A stretch of DNA of 5,046 bases from Caulobacteraceae bacterium. Its GTDB lineage: Bacteria; Pseudomonadota; Alphaproteobacteria; Caulobacterales; Caulobacteraceae. Position numbers and translations under genes: made by a program. Within the stretch, counting starts at the first letter, position 1; the number at the start of each line of letters is the position of its first letter. Location of the stretch: assembly GCA_028291305.1 (NCBI GenBank), contig JAQGII010000175.1, positions 1 to 5,046 of the forward strand, in the 5' to 3' direction. This document shows, piece after piece, positions 1 to 4,536 of this stretch. The notes beneath the pieces were generated by a model that worked only from the letters and a program-made list of their open reading frames with translations, did not search any database and had not been told where the DNA came from.

Positions 1-279
1 GTGGTCGATCCAGGCCTTCTGCAGGCTGGCGCCGACCGGCGTGGCGCCGATCCCCTCGATGGTGGTCACTGCCTTGGTCCCGACCGTGGAGACCTGGGTC
101 TGGCAGGAGCGCACCGCCACCCCGTCCAGGTGCACCGTGCAGGCGCCGCACAGGCCCACGCCGCAGCCGAACTTGGAGCCGACCAGGCCGATGGTGTCGC
201 GCAGCACCCACAGCAGCGGCGTGTCGCTCTCGACATCGACCGTCTGGACCTTGCCGTTGACCTTGATGGCGTAGGGCAT
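1..279 (-). CDS. (2Fe-2S)-binding subunit of a molybdenum hydroxylase, IorA type (partial, N-terminal 93 residues)
   Basis: Small electron-transfer subunit of a xanthine-oxidase-family molybdenum enzyme (isoquinoline 1-oxidoreductase or aldehyde/CO dehydrogenase type), passing electrons from the molybdopterin subunit. The visible 93 residues form the plant-type ferredoxin domain: C39, C44 and C47 lie in FGCGVGLCGACTVHLDG and C59 in RSCQTQ, the four ligands of the first [2Fe-2S] cluster. The family is normally about 150-160 residues; the helical domain with the second cluster would lie beyond the left edge, and the frame stays open to base 1. The start is ATG at 279-277, with the purine tract AGGGGGG (290-284) four bases upstream and a good promoter behind it. 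In this family the large catalytic subunit usually follows, which here would be off-window. The family call is firm. The substrate cannot be read from this subunit. Confidence 0.93.
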   Translation of the reverse strand, partial: MPYAIKVNGKVQTVDVESDTPLLWVLRDTIGLVGSKFGCGVGLCGACTVHLDGVAVRSCQTQVSTVGTKAVTTIEGIGATPVGASLQKAWIDH

Positions 280-308
280 GGGGCCCCCCTTTTTCGGATG
301 CTGCGGGC

Positions 309-336
309 AGTATACAGAACGACGATGACCTGTCAC
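309..336 (-). promoter_or_regulatory. Sigma-70-type promoter of the iron-sulfur subunit gene
   Basis: On the minus strand, GTGACA (336-331, five of six to TTGACA) is followed after 16 bases by TATACT (314-309, five of six to TATAAT). Transcription would start near 302, giving a leader of about 20 bases that contains the AGGGGGG ribosome site. This is the best consensus promoter in the window. Called by eye. Confidence 0.6.
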
Positions 337-353
337 GCCGCGCCGCGAGGTCA
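326..353. repeat. Inverted repeat TGACCT-N16-AGGTCA over the -35 region
   Basis: TGACCT (326-331) and AGGTCA (348-353) are perfect 6-bp arms. Their centres are 22 bp apart, about two helical turns. The left arm touches the -35 box of the iron-sulfur gene promoter. A dimeric regulator could bind here, but 6-bp arms can arise by chance, so this is only a candidate operator. Confidence 0.3.
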
Positions 354-397
354 CAACGGGCCGCCATCGTCGATCGCTGCTTCCGCCGCCCGCTGAA

Positions 398-409
398 GCG
401 CGCTAGCTT
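398..409 (+). promoter_or_regulatory. Possible -10 element (GCTA type) just before the 416 start
   Basis: GCGCGCTAGCTT contains GCTA (402-405), as in the GCTANAWC -10 box described for the Caulobacter housekeeping sigma factor. The corresponding -35 region is poor. If functional, transcription would begin at or next to the ATG at 416, giving a leaderless mRNA, in keeping with the lack of a Shine-Dalgarno here. The same octamer sits at the same distance from the dapE ATG. Confidence 0.22.
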
Positions 410-415
410 TTGCGC

Positions 416-799
416 ATGGGCGGTATTCCAAGATCAATCCTGCTGGGCGTGAGCGCCATCCTCGGGCTGTGCGCCGTGGGCGGGTTCGCCATGGGCCTGG
501 TCTCGACCCTGTCGCACAAGGTCGCCTCGGCCGACGAGGAGGCGCCCATCGCCAGCAACGTTGCGGCCAATGTGACCATCAAGGACGCCCAGCCCCTGGC
601 CCCGCCGCCGCCCCCGGCCCCGCCCAAGCCCAAGCCCGCCGTGGTCGCCGACGCCGCCTCCGACCAGCCGCCTGCGGACGCTGCGGCCAAGATCGCCGCG
701 ACGCCCGGCGAGGCGACGGCCGCGCCGCCGCCGCTGGCGATCCCGCCGCTGACCAAGCCTGCCCCCGCCCGGCTCCCCGACGACCTGCCGCCGACCTAG
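416..799 (+). CDS. Hypothetical membrane-anchored proline/alanine-rich protein
   Basis: I do not recognise a family. The 127-residue product has one N-terminal hydrophobic segment (about residues 8-32) preceded by a single Arg, which looks like a signal anchor or uncleaved signal. The rest is a low-complexity tail dominated by Pro, Ala and Lys: a PPPPPAPPKPKP stretch at about residues 63-74, then further Pro-rich runs to the C-terminus. Such tails resemble the extended periplasmic linkers of TonB-like or cell-envelope proteins, but there is no folded C-terminal domain and so no function can be assigned. I chose ATG at 416; a TTG at 410 is in frame and would add two residues. No Shine-Dalgarno is evident. 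The gene ends ten bases before the convergent cupin gene, with no terminator hairpin visible between them. The reading frame is well supported by length and third-position GC. Confidence 0.7.
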   Translation: MGGIPRSILLGVSAILGLCAVGGFAMGLVSTLSHKVASADEEAPIASNVAANVTIKDAQPLAPPPPPAPPKPKPAVVADAASDQPPADAAAKIAATPGEATAAPPPLAIPPLTKPAPARLPDDLPPT

Positions 800-809
800 G
801 TGGTCTGGC

Positions 810-1292
810 TCACCGGGTCCGCCTGGACTCCTCGTCGTAAGGCCGGCCGTCGTTGTGCGAATAGCCGGCGGCGCCGACCTTCAGCTTGAGATCGATGTCG
901 GGATAGTCCACGGCGTCCTGCTCCGGCCGGCGCGCGCCGATCTCCAGCAGCACGGCTTCGGCGCCGGAGCGGTTCTGCACATGATGGCCGTCGGCCTCGC
1001 CCGCCTTGAAGCCGGCGCAGTCGCCCGCCCGCAGCACCTCCTCGCCCGCATCGGTGACCAGCACCACCTCGCCCTCCAGCACGAAGACGAACTCGTCCTC
1101 GGCCGAGTGCCAATGGCGCTGGCTCGACCACTGGCCGGCCGGCAGGCGCAGCAGGTTGACGCCGAACTGGCTGAGGCCGGCGGCGTCGCCTAGCTTCCAG
1201 CGGCGGCGCCCGGCGCAGAGCTGGTCGAAGGGCGGCGGATAACCTGTGCCGAAGCGGGTCGGCGCGGCGTCCAGGTCGATCTTGCGGCTCAT
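810..1292 (-). CDS. Cupin domain-containing protein
   Basis: A 160-residue single-domain cupin with both signature motifs. Motif 1 is the stretch starting G-QWSSQR and running through HWH-SAED-E to EG, with the His-X-His and Glu that usually bind a metal. Motif 2 starts GDCAGF and ends GHHVQN, supplying the third His. The Pro usual in motif 2 is replaced by Lys. The family includes dioxygenases, isomerases and small-molecule sensors, so metal binding is likely but the reaction is unknown. The tail is charged, with Asp/Tyr-rich DAVDYPDIDLKLK before the C-terminus. The start is ATG at 1292-1290 with GGGAG about seven bases upstream on the minus strand. It is divergent from dapE (72-bp gap) and convergent with the hypothetical gene at 416-799. 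The frame remains open far upstream antisense to dapE, which is an artefact of GC-rich DNA. Confidence 0.9.
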   Translation of the reverse strand: MSRKIDLDAAPTRFGTGYPPPFDQLCAGRRRWKLGDAAGLSQFGVNLLRLPAGQWSSQRHWHSAEDEFVFVLEGEVVLVTDAGEEVLRAGDCAGFKAGEADGHHVQNRSGAEAVLLEIGARRPEQDAVDYPDIDLKLKVGAAGYSHNDGRPYDEESRRTR

Positions 1293-1321
1293 CGTCGTCT
1301 CCCATGCATCGCGACTCGGCC

Positions 1322-1346
1322 GCAATTCATTGCAGGGCGCGCGCCC
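1322..1346. repeat. Two adjacent small palindromes in the cupin/dapE divergent region
   Basis: GCAAT-TC-ATTGC (1322-1333) is a 5-bp inverted repeat with a 2-bp centre. It is followed at once by the perfect 12-bp palindrome GGGCGCGCGCCC (1335-1346). Both lie in the 72-bp gap between divergent starts, where an operator could act on either gene. The second is pure G/C and may be compositional. Confidence 0.3.
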
Positions 1347-1358
1347 GCGCGCTACTCG
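1330..1358 (+). promoter_or_regulatory. Possible dapE promoter, Caulobacter-type
   Basis: TTGCAGG (1330-1336) resembles the TTGACGS -35 element. After 14 bases comes GCTACTCG (1351-1358), which shares GCTA with the GCTANAWC -10 element. A start about seven bases further on would fall at or beside the dapE ATG (1365), implying little or no leader. The match outside TTG and GCTA is weak. Confidence 0.3.
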
Positions 1359-1364
1359 CGGAGG

Positions 1365-2513
1365 ATGACCCTGGATGTCCTCGACCTCGCCCGCGACCTG
1401 ATCCGCCGCCCCTCGGTGACCCCGGCAGACGCCGGCGCCATGGATACGCTGCAGCGGGCGCTGGAGGGGCTGGGCTTTGCCTGCCGCCGGATGCGCTTCG
1501 GCGAGATCGAGAACCTCTACGCCCGCCGGGGCACCGCCGGCCCCAACCTCTGCTTCGCCGGCCACACCGACGTGGTGCCCGCGGGCGACGAAGCGGCGTG
1601 GACGTCCGGTCCGTTCGAGGCGGCGGTGGACCAGGGCCGGCTGATCGGCCGGGGGGCGGTGGACATGAAGGGCGCCATCGCCGCCTTCGTCGCCGCCGTC
1701 TCGCGCCTCGATCCCGCCGCCCAGAAGGGCTCCATCTCCCTGCTGATCACCGGCGACGAGGAGGGCGTGGCCAAGGACGGCACCGGCAAGGTCGTCGCCG
1801 CCCTGATCGCGGAGGGCGAGACGGTCGATCACTGCGTCCTGGGCGAGCCCACCTCGGCGGCCCGGTTCGGCGACCAGATCAAGGTCGGCCGGCGCGGCAG
1901 CCTCAACGCCCGCATCACGGTGGAGGGGCGGCAGGGCCACGTCGCCTATCCGCACAAGGCGGCCAACCCGATCCCGGTGCTGGTGCGCCTGCTCACCCGG
2001 CTGCAGGACCGGGTGCTGGACGAGGGCTATCCGCGCTTCCCGGCGTCGAACCTGGAGATCACCACCATCGACGTCGGCAACAGCGTGCACAACCTGATCC
2101 CGGCGCGCGCCACGGCCACCCTCAACATCCGCTTCAATCCGCACCACGACATCGAGTCCCTCACCGCCTGGCTGGCCGGCGAGTGCGAGGCGGTGGTGCT
2201 GGACGGCGGCTTTTCCGGCCAGGTGTCCCTGGACCCGATCCCGACCGGCAACGCCTTCTTCACCGAGCCCGGGGCCTTCGTCGACCTGGTGTCCGGGGCC
2301 GTGGCCGAGGTGACGGGCGCCGCGCCCGAACTGTCCACCACCGGCGGCATCTCCGACGCCCGCTTCATCCGCGCCCTGTGCCCGGTGATCGAGTTCGGCC
2401 TGGTGGGCGCCACCATGCATGCGGTGGACGAGCAGGTCCCGGTGGACGAGCTGCGCGCGCTGGAAGCGGTCTACGGCCGCCTGATCGACCGCTACTTCGC
2501 CGCCTTCGGCTGA
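1365..2513 (+). CDS. dapE: Succinyl-diaminopimelate desuccinylase DapE
   Basis: Zinc amidohydrolase of the M20 family. It hydrolyses N-succinyl-LL-2,6-diaminopimelate to LL-diaminopimelate and succinate in the cytoplasmic succinylase route to lysine and peptidoglycan diaminopimelate. The length of 382 residues is typical (E. coli 375). Expected metal and catalytic residues are present: H67 in FAGHTD, D100 in GRGAVDMKG, the E132-E133 pair in ITGDEE (general base and metal ligand), E161 in GEPTS and H352 in ATMHAVDE. The dimerisation domain carries GRRGSL and GHVAYPH (191-197). The conserved GGTSD motif reads GGISD, with Ile at 329. The start is ATG at 1365; it aligns with the family N-terminus (ARDLIRRPSVTPADAG), although the GGAGG at 1360-1364 touches the ATG, too close for normal Shine-Dalgarno use. 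No in-frame upstream ATG or GTG exists nearby. It is divergent from the cupin gene and converges with the small ORF at 2492-2656. Confidence 0.97.
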   Translation: MTLDVLDLARDLIRRPSVTPADAGAMDTLQRALEGLGFACRRMRFGEIENLYARRGTAGPNLCFAGHTDVVPAGDEAAWTSGPFEAAVDQGRLIGRGAVDMKGAIAAFVAAVSRLDPAAQKGSISLLITGDEEGVAKDGTGKVVAALIAEGETVDHCVLGEPTSAARFGDQIKVGRRGSLNARITVEGRQGHVAYPHKAANPIPVLVRLLTRLQDRVLDEGYPRFPASNLEITTIDVGNSVHNLIPARATATLNIRFNPHHDIESLTAWLAGECEAVVLDGGFSGQVSLDPIPTGNAFFTEPGAFVDLVSGAVAEVTGAAPELSTTGGISDARFIRALCPVIEFGLVGATMHAVDEQVPVDELRALEAVYGRLIDRYFAAFG

Positions 2514-2656
2514 GGCCCCTGCGCCGGGCCGGCCCCGACTCCGCCGAACCATCGCCCCCGGCAATAGAGCGCCTCCACCCAGCCGCCGAGCGGATCGGAC
2601 GCCGCAGCGGCCCGCGCATCGTTGCGGTCGTCTGGCTTAGCCGGTTTCGCGCCCAT
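2492..2656 (-). CDS. Putative small protein, 54 codons, downstream of a BlaI-type operator
   Basis: No recognised family; this is a proposed gene. Starting at ATG 2656-2654, the product has 54 residues: a charged N-terminus (MGAKPAKPDDRNDARA), a central part with DPLGGWVEALYCRGRWFGG, and a Pro/Gln/Lys tail. The Trp/Tyr/Cys-containing core looks more protein-like than the Arg/Ala-rich translations of the other frames. About four fifths of codons end in G or C. GGAG (2667-2664) lies six bases before this ATG. An in-frame ATG at 2668 would add four residues but lacks a ribosome site. A promoter-like TTGACT and a BlaI-type near-palindrome lie 40-65 bases upstream. It follows blaR1 on the same strand (70-bp gap) and overlaps the dapE 3' end by 22 bp in antisense. 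No membrane segment is seen. It could still be a chance ORF, which a search for homologues would settle. Confidence 0.5.
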   Translation of the reverse strand: MGAKPAKPDDRNDARAAAASDPLGGWVEALYCRGRWFGGVGAGPAQGPQPKAAK

Positions 2657-2693
2657 CCCCTGCTCCATCGGGTCTGCCGCCCGTCGAAGCGAT

Positions 2694-2711
2694 AAATTAC
2701 ATTCGTAATTT
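2694..2711. promoter_or_regulatory. BlaI/MecI-type operator downstream of blaR1
   Basis: AAATTACATTCGTAATTT is an 18-bp near-perfect inverted repeat, with seven of eight arm pairs matching around a TT centre. Its core TACA-TT-CGTA differs by one base from the BlaI/MecI family core TACA-N2-TGTA. The AT-rich block stands out in GC-rich DNA. Read on the minus strand it is TACG-N2-TGTA followed by ATTT and ATCG, the same arrangement as at the blaI operator, including the same off-consensus base. Confidence 0.6.
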
Positions 2712-2721
2712 TCAGAGTCAA
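2694..2721 (-). promoter_or_regulatory. Putative promoter for the small ORF, overlapping the operator
   Basis: On the minus strand TTGACT (2721-2716, five of six to TTGACA) is followed after 16 bases by TAATTT (2699-2694), a poor -10. The BlaI-type site fills the spacer and the -10, so a bound repressor would block RNA polymerase. Transcription would run left into the small ORF starting at 2656. Confidence 0.4.
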
Positions 2722-2726
2722 CCCAC

Positions 2727-3575
2727 CTAGAGCGGCGCCAGGCTCCACAGGGCGAGGGCCACGGTCACCGCCAGGGCGCCGACGGCGAACACGCCGACGA
2801 CGTCGCGACGCACGCTGATGCGGGGCTCGGACAGCATGGCCACCCGCACCTCCAGGGGATGGCGGCGGCCGGCGGCCAGGGCGCAGGCGAACGGCGAGCC
2901 GGTGTCGCCGGCGTGGGCCTTCAGCAGGGTCAGGGCATAGTCGCGGCGGCGGCGCGGATGGCGGGCGATCACGGCGGCGTCGCAGGCCAGCTCCTGGTCC
3001 AAGCGGGCGCACGCAGCGGCCAGATGAACAAGCGGATTGAACCAGCTGACCACCTGCAGGACGGCGATGGCCAGGTTGGCGGTGGGATGGCGGCGGGCCA
3101 TGTGCTCGCGCTCATGGTCGCGGATCAGCACGCGCTCCTCGGCGGTGAAGCGGAGGCGGTAGTCGGCCGGCACGACCATGCGCGGCCAGGCGCCGGTGAT
3201 CGCCGGCCCGGCGGTCCCCGCGCGCACCTTGCGCTGGAAGCGCAGCTCGGCCAGGGCGAACAGCAGACCCAGGGTCGCGGCGCCCGCCAGCCAGAGCAGC
3301 GCCAGCGCCCCGGCATGGCGCACCACCGGCATCCACACCCGCGGGGACGAGCCCATCAGCACCCCTTCGGCGACCTCCACGGTATGAACGAACAGCGGCA
3401 GGGTCGGGAACAGGCTGGCCAGGGCGGCGGCGGGCGCCAGGGCCCACAGGCGGTAGCTGAGTTCGGCGCCGATCACCCGGCGCGCGGGCCGGCGCAGCGC
3501 CAGGACCAGCAGGATGGCGCCCGTGGCCGCGGCCTGGGCCTTGAGGAACATCAGGACGAGCAGCTCAGTCGTCAT
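2727..3575 (-). CDS. BlaR1-like M56 family membrane metalloprotease, minimal form without sensor domain
   Basis: Integral-membrane zinc protease related to BlaR1/MecR1, which inactivates its partner repressor by proteolysis. The product has 282 residues. Hydrophobic segments lie at about 4-27, 41-64, 86-111 and 261-280. The zinc site is HEREH (154-158) in DHEREHMARRHP, and the likely third ligand is E195 in LDQELACDA. The family-typical WFNPLVHLA (178-186) lies between. Classical BlaR1 carries a penicillin-binding sensor domain of about 250 residues after the last membrane segment. Here the protein stops two residues after it, so no beta-lactam-binding Ser-x-x-Lys module exists and the trigger must be different or supplied by another protein. 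The start ATG (3575-3573) lies inside the end of blaI, sharing ATGACGACTGA (11 bp), which implies translational coupling. No beta-lactamase gene is in the window. The blaR1 name is kept descriptive only. Confidence 0.88.
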   Translation of the reverse strand: MTTELLVLMFLKAQAAATGAILLVLALRRPARRVIGAELSYRLWALAPAAALASLFPTLPLFVHTVEVAEGVLMGSSPRVWMPVVRHAGALALLWLAGAATLGLLFALAELRFQRKVRAGTAGPAITGAWPRMVVPADYRLRFTAEERVLIRDHEREHMARRHPTANLAIAVLQVVSWFNPLVHLAAACARLDQELACDAAVIARHPRRRRDYALTLLKAHAGDTGSPFACALAAGRRHPLEVRVAMLSEPRISVRRDVVGVFAVGALAVTVALALWSLAPL

Positions 3576-3933
3576 CGTCCAGGTCCTCCAGCAGTTTCTT
3601 GAGCCGCTCGACCTCGTCGGGCTTCAGCTTCCTGTGCTCGGCGAAATGGGCCACCAGCGGCGTGAGATTGCCCTCGAACAGCCGGTCCAGCAGGCCCTGA
3701 CTTTCCCTCTGCACATAGTCGGCCCGCTGCAGCACCGGGGCGTAGCGCACCTTGCCGTCCAGGCGCTGCGACCTGACGGCCTTCTTCTTGAGCAGGCGGT
3801 TGATCAGCGTCTTGACCGTGGCCCCGCCCCAGGCCTCGCGCGCGCCGACGTCCTCGATCAGCTCGTCCGCCGACAGCGCGCCGCGCCGCCACAGAGCGTC
3901 CATGATCTGACTTTCGGCGGCGGTGATGTGCAT
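3565..3933 (-). CDS. BlaI/MecI/CopY family transcriptional repressor
   Basis: Dimeric winged-helix repressor of the BlaI/MecI type, 122 residues, the usual size. The N-terminal DNA-binding domain (about 1-70) begins with the family pattern TAAESQIMDALWRRGALSADELIEDV. The recognition helix region is WGGATVKTLINRLLKKKAV (35-53), followed by the wing RLDGKVRYAPVL. The C-terminal helical dimerisation part (71-122) ends LKPDEVERLKKLLEDLDDDD, with an acidic tail. In staphylococcal BlaI/MecI the repressor is cut at an Asn-Phe bond; the aligned position here appears to be His96-Phe97. The start is ATG 3933-3931, which gives the family N-terminus, without a clear Shine-Dalgarno. It is the first gene of a two-gene operon with the M56 protease. 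A TACA-N2-TGTA-like site about 35 bp upstream suggests autorepression. Family assignment is firm; the target genes are inferred from nearby operator-like sites. Confidence 0.93.
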   Translation of the reverse strand: MHITAAESQIMDALWRRGALSADELIEDVGAREAWGGATVKTLINRLLKKKAVRSQRLDGKVRYAPVLQRADYVQRESQGLLDRLFEGNLTPLVAHFAEHRKLKPDEVERLKKLLEDLDDDD

Positions 3934-3961
3934 CGTGACCGCAGATTGGCCGAGCCGATAA

Positions 3962-3979
3962 AATTTACAAGCGTAGATT
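3962..3979. promoter_or_regulatory. BlaI-type operator in front of blaI
   Basis: AATTTACAAGCGTAGATT is an imperfect 18-bp inverted repeat, with six of eight arm pairs around an AG centre. Its core TACA-AG-CGTA is one base from TACA-N2-TGTA. Read on the minus strand it is TACG-N2-TGTA, then AATTT and ATCG, as at 2694-2711. The position, 29-47 bases before the blaI start, fits autorepression. The right flank touches the TTGACA box of the divergent promoter. Confidence 0.6.
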
Positions 3980-4008
3980 GACAGGGCGGCTGCATATGTA
4001 GTTTTACT
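3978..4008 (+). promoter_or_regulatory. Putative promoter for the gene at 4063
   Basis: TTGACA (3978-3983) is a perfect -35 box. The -10 is less clear: TTTACT (4003-4008) matches four of six bases at a long 19-base spacing. The BlaI-like site at 3991-4000 sits in the spacer. Transcription would begin near 4014, right before the leader hairpin. Confidence 0.4.
3991..4000. promoter_or_regulatory. Second BlaI-like operator in the divergent region
   Basis: TGCATATGTA is one mismatch from TACATATGTA, a core of the BlaI family consensus TACA-N2-TGTA. It lies 25 bp centre to centre from the blaI operator and inside the spacer of the rightward promoter. The flanks are less palindromic than at the other two sites, so it may be a weaker site. 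Confidence 0.45.
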
Positions 4009-4014
4009 CGGCGT

Positions 4015-4051
4015 CCAGGAGGCGCCGTCCCGCACCTTCGGCGCCTCCTGG
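4015..4051 (+). promoter_or_regulatory. Leader hairpin, 13-bp perfect stem, covering part of the ribosome site
   Basis: CCAGGAGGCGCCG (4015-4027) and CGGCGCCTCCTGG (4039-4051) are perfect reverse complements with an 11-base loop. The last two stem bases are the first GG of the GGAG (4050-4053) that serves the ATG at 4063. The 3' arm also holds CCTCCT, like the 16S anti-Shine-Dalgarno tail, paired with AGGAGG in the 5' arm. Only a short CTTTT follows, so it could be a weak attenuator or terminator, but masking of the ribosome site is at least as likely. Confidence 0.65.
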
Positions 4052-4062
4052 AGCTTTTGGCC

Positions 4063-4536
4063 ATGGATTACGGCTTTCGCAAAAAGCGCCGCCTCAGCCG
4101 GGAGATGAAGATCACCCTGGCGGCGGGCGCGGCGGTCAGCCTGGCCATCGCCGGCTATTTCACCATCGCCAGCGTCCTGCGCGACCGCGACAAGAACATC
4201 GCCGACTCCCGCGCCTACGCGGCCTCGGGCGCGCCCTGCCCGACCACGACCAAGGCGCAACTGGCCGCCAACGGCCCGAACCTGCGCCACGGCTTCGACT
4301 TCGGCGACATGCACCTGGTGCACGCCTTCGGCGACGCCGACTGCGCCTGGATCGCCGACCACGCCGGCGCCGGCATGGGCCGCTTCCCGGTGTGCCGCTT
4401 CACCAGCCCCGGCTCGCTCGAGGTGGTGGTCGGCAAGACCGACGTGCTGTTCGCCCCCGGCCTCGGCAGGCCCGCCGCCATCGTGCTCGACAGGGGGCAG
4501 GTCCGCTGCCTGCTGACGGCCAAGGAGATGGGCTAG
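4063..4536 (+). CDS. Hypothetical single-pass membrane protein with four cysteines, putative BlaI target
   Basis: I do not recognise a family. The 157-residue product has a basic cytoplasmic head ([11 protein letters not shown], 6-16), one hydrophobic segment (about 17-39), then a domain of about 115 residues that the positive-inside rule places in the periplasm. That domain has exactly four cysteines (C59, C94, C111, C149), which could make two disulfides, and looks folded ([36 protein letters not shown]) rather than low-complexity. There is no catalytic motif I can name. The start is ATG at 4063 with GGAG nine bases upstream; an in-frame TTG at 4057 would add two residues. The gene diverges from blaI across a 129-bp region holding two BlaI-like sites and a leader hairpin. 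Its TAG stop overlaps the truA stop through the palindrome CTAG. A role as the regulated effector or as a partner of the sensor-less protease is inference. Confidence 0.8.
   Translation: MDYGFRKKRRLSREMKITLAAGAAVSLAIAGYFTIASVLRDRDKNIADSRAYAASGAPCPTTTKAQLAANGPNLRHGFDFGDMHLVHAFGDADCAWIADHAGAGMGRFPVCRFTSPGSLEVVVGKTDVLFAPGLGRPAAIVLDRGQVRCLLTAKEMG

Noticed and set aside
2514..2536. GC-rich inverted repeats after the dapE stop (GGCCC/GGGCC and the palindrome GGGCCGGCCC) as a terminator
   Set aside because: The stem is only 5 bp or lacks a loop, there is no T-tract, and the region is coding on the minus strand if the small ORF is real.
810..2564. Long minus-strand open frame of 584 codons extending the cupin upstream across dapE
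   Set aside because: Only the last 160 codons match a family; the upstream part is antisense to dapE, and its His/Gly/Ala-rich translation is typical of GC-rich shadow frames.
1304..2695. Plus-strand open frame of 463 codons overlapping dapE
   Set aside because: Arg/Pro/Gly-rich translation in an alternative frame of dapE, with no family resemblance.
4015..4058. The leader hairpin as an ordinary rho-independent terminator
   Set aside because: No upstream rightward gene needs one here, and the following T-run is only four bases interrupted by GG. Kept as a leader regulatory hairpin, with attenuation left open.
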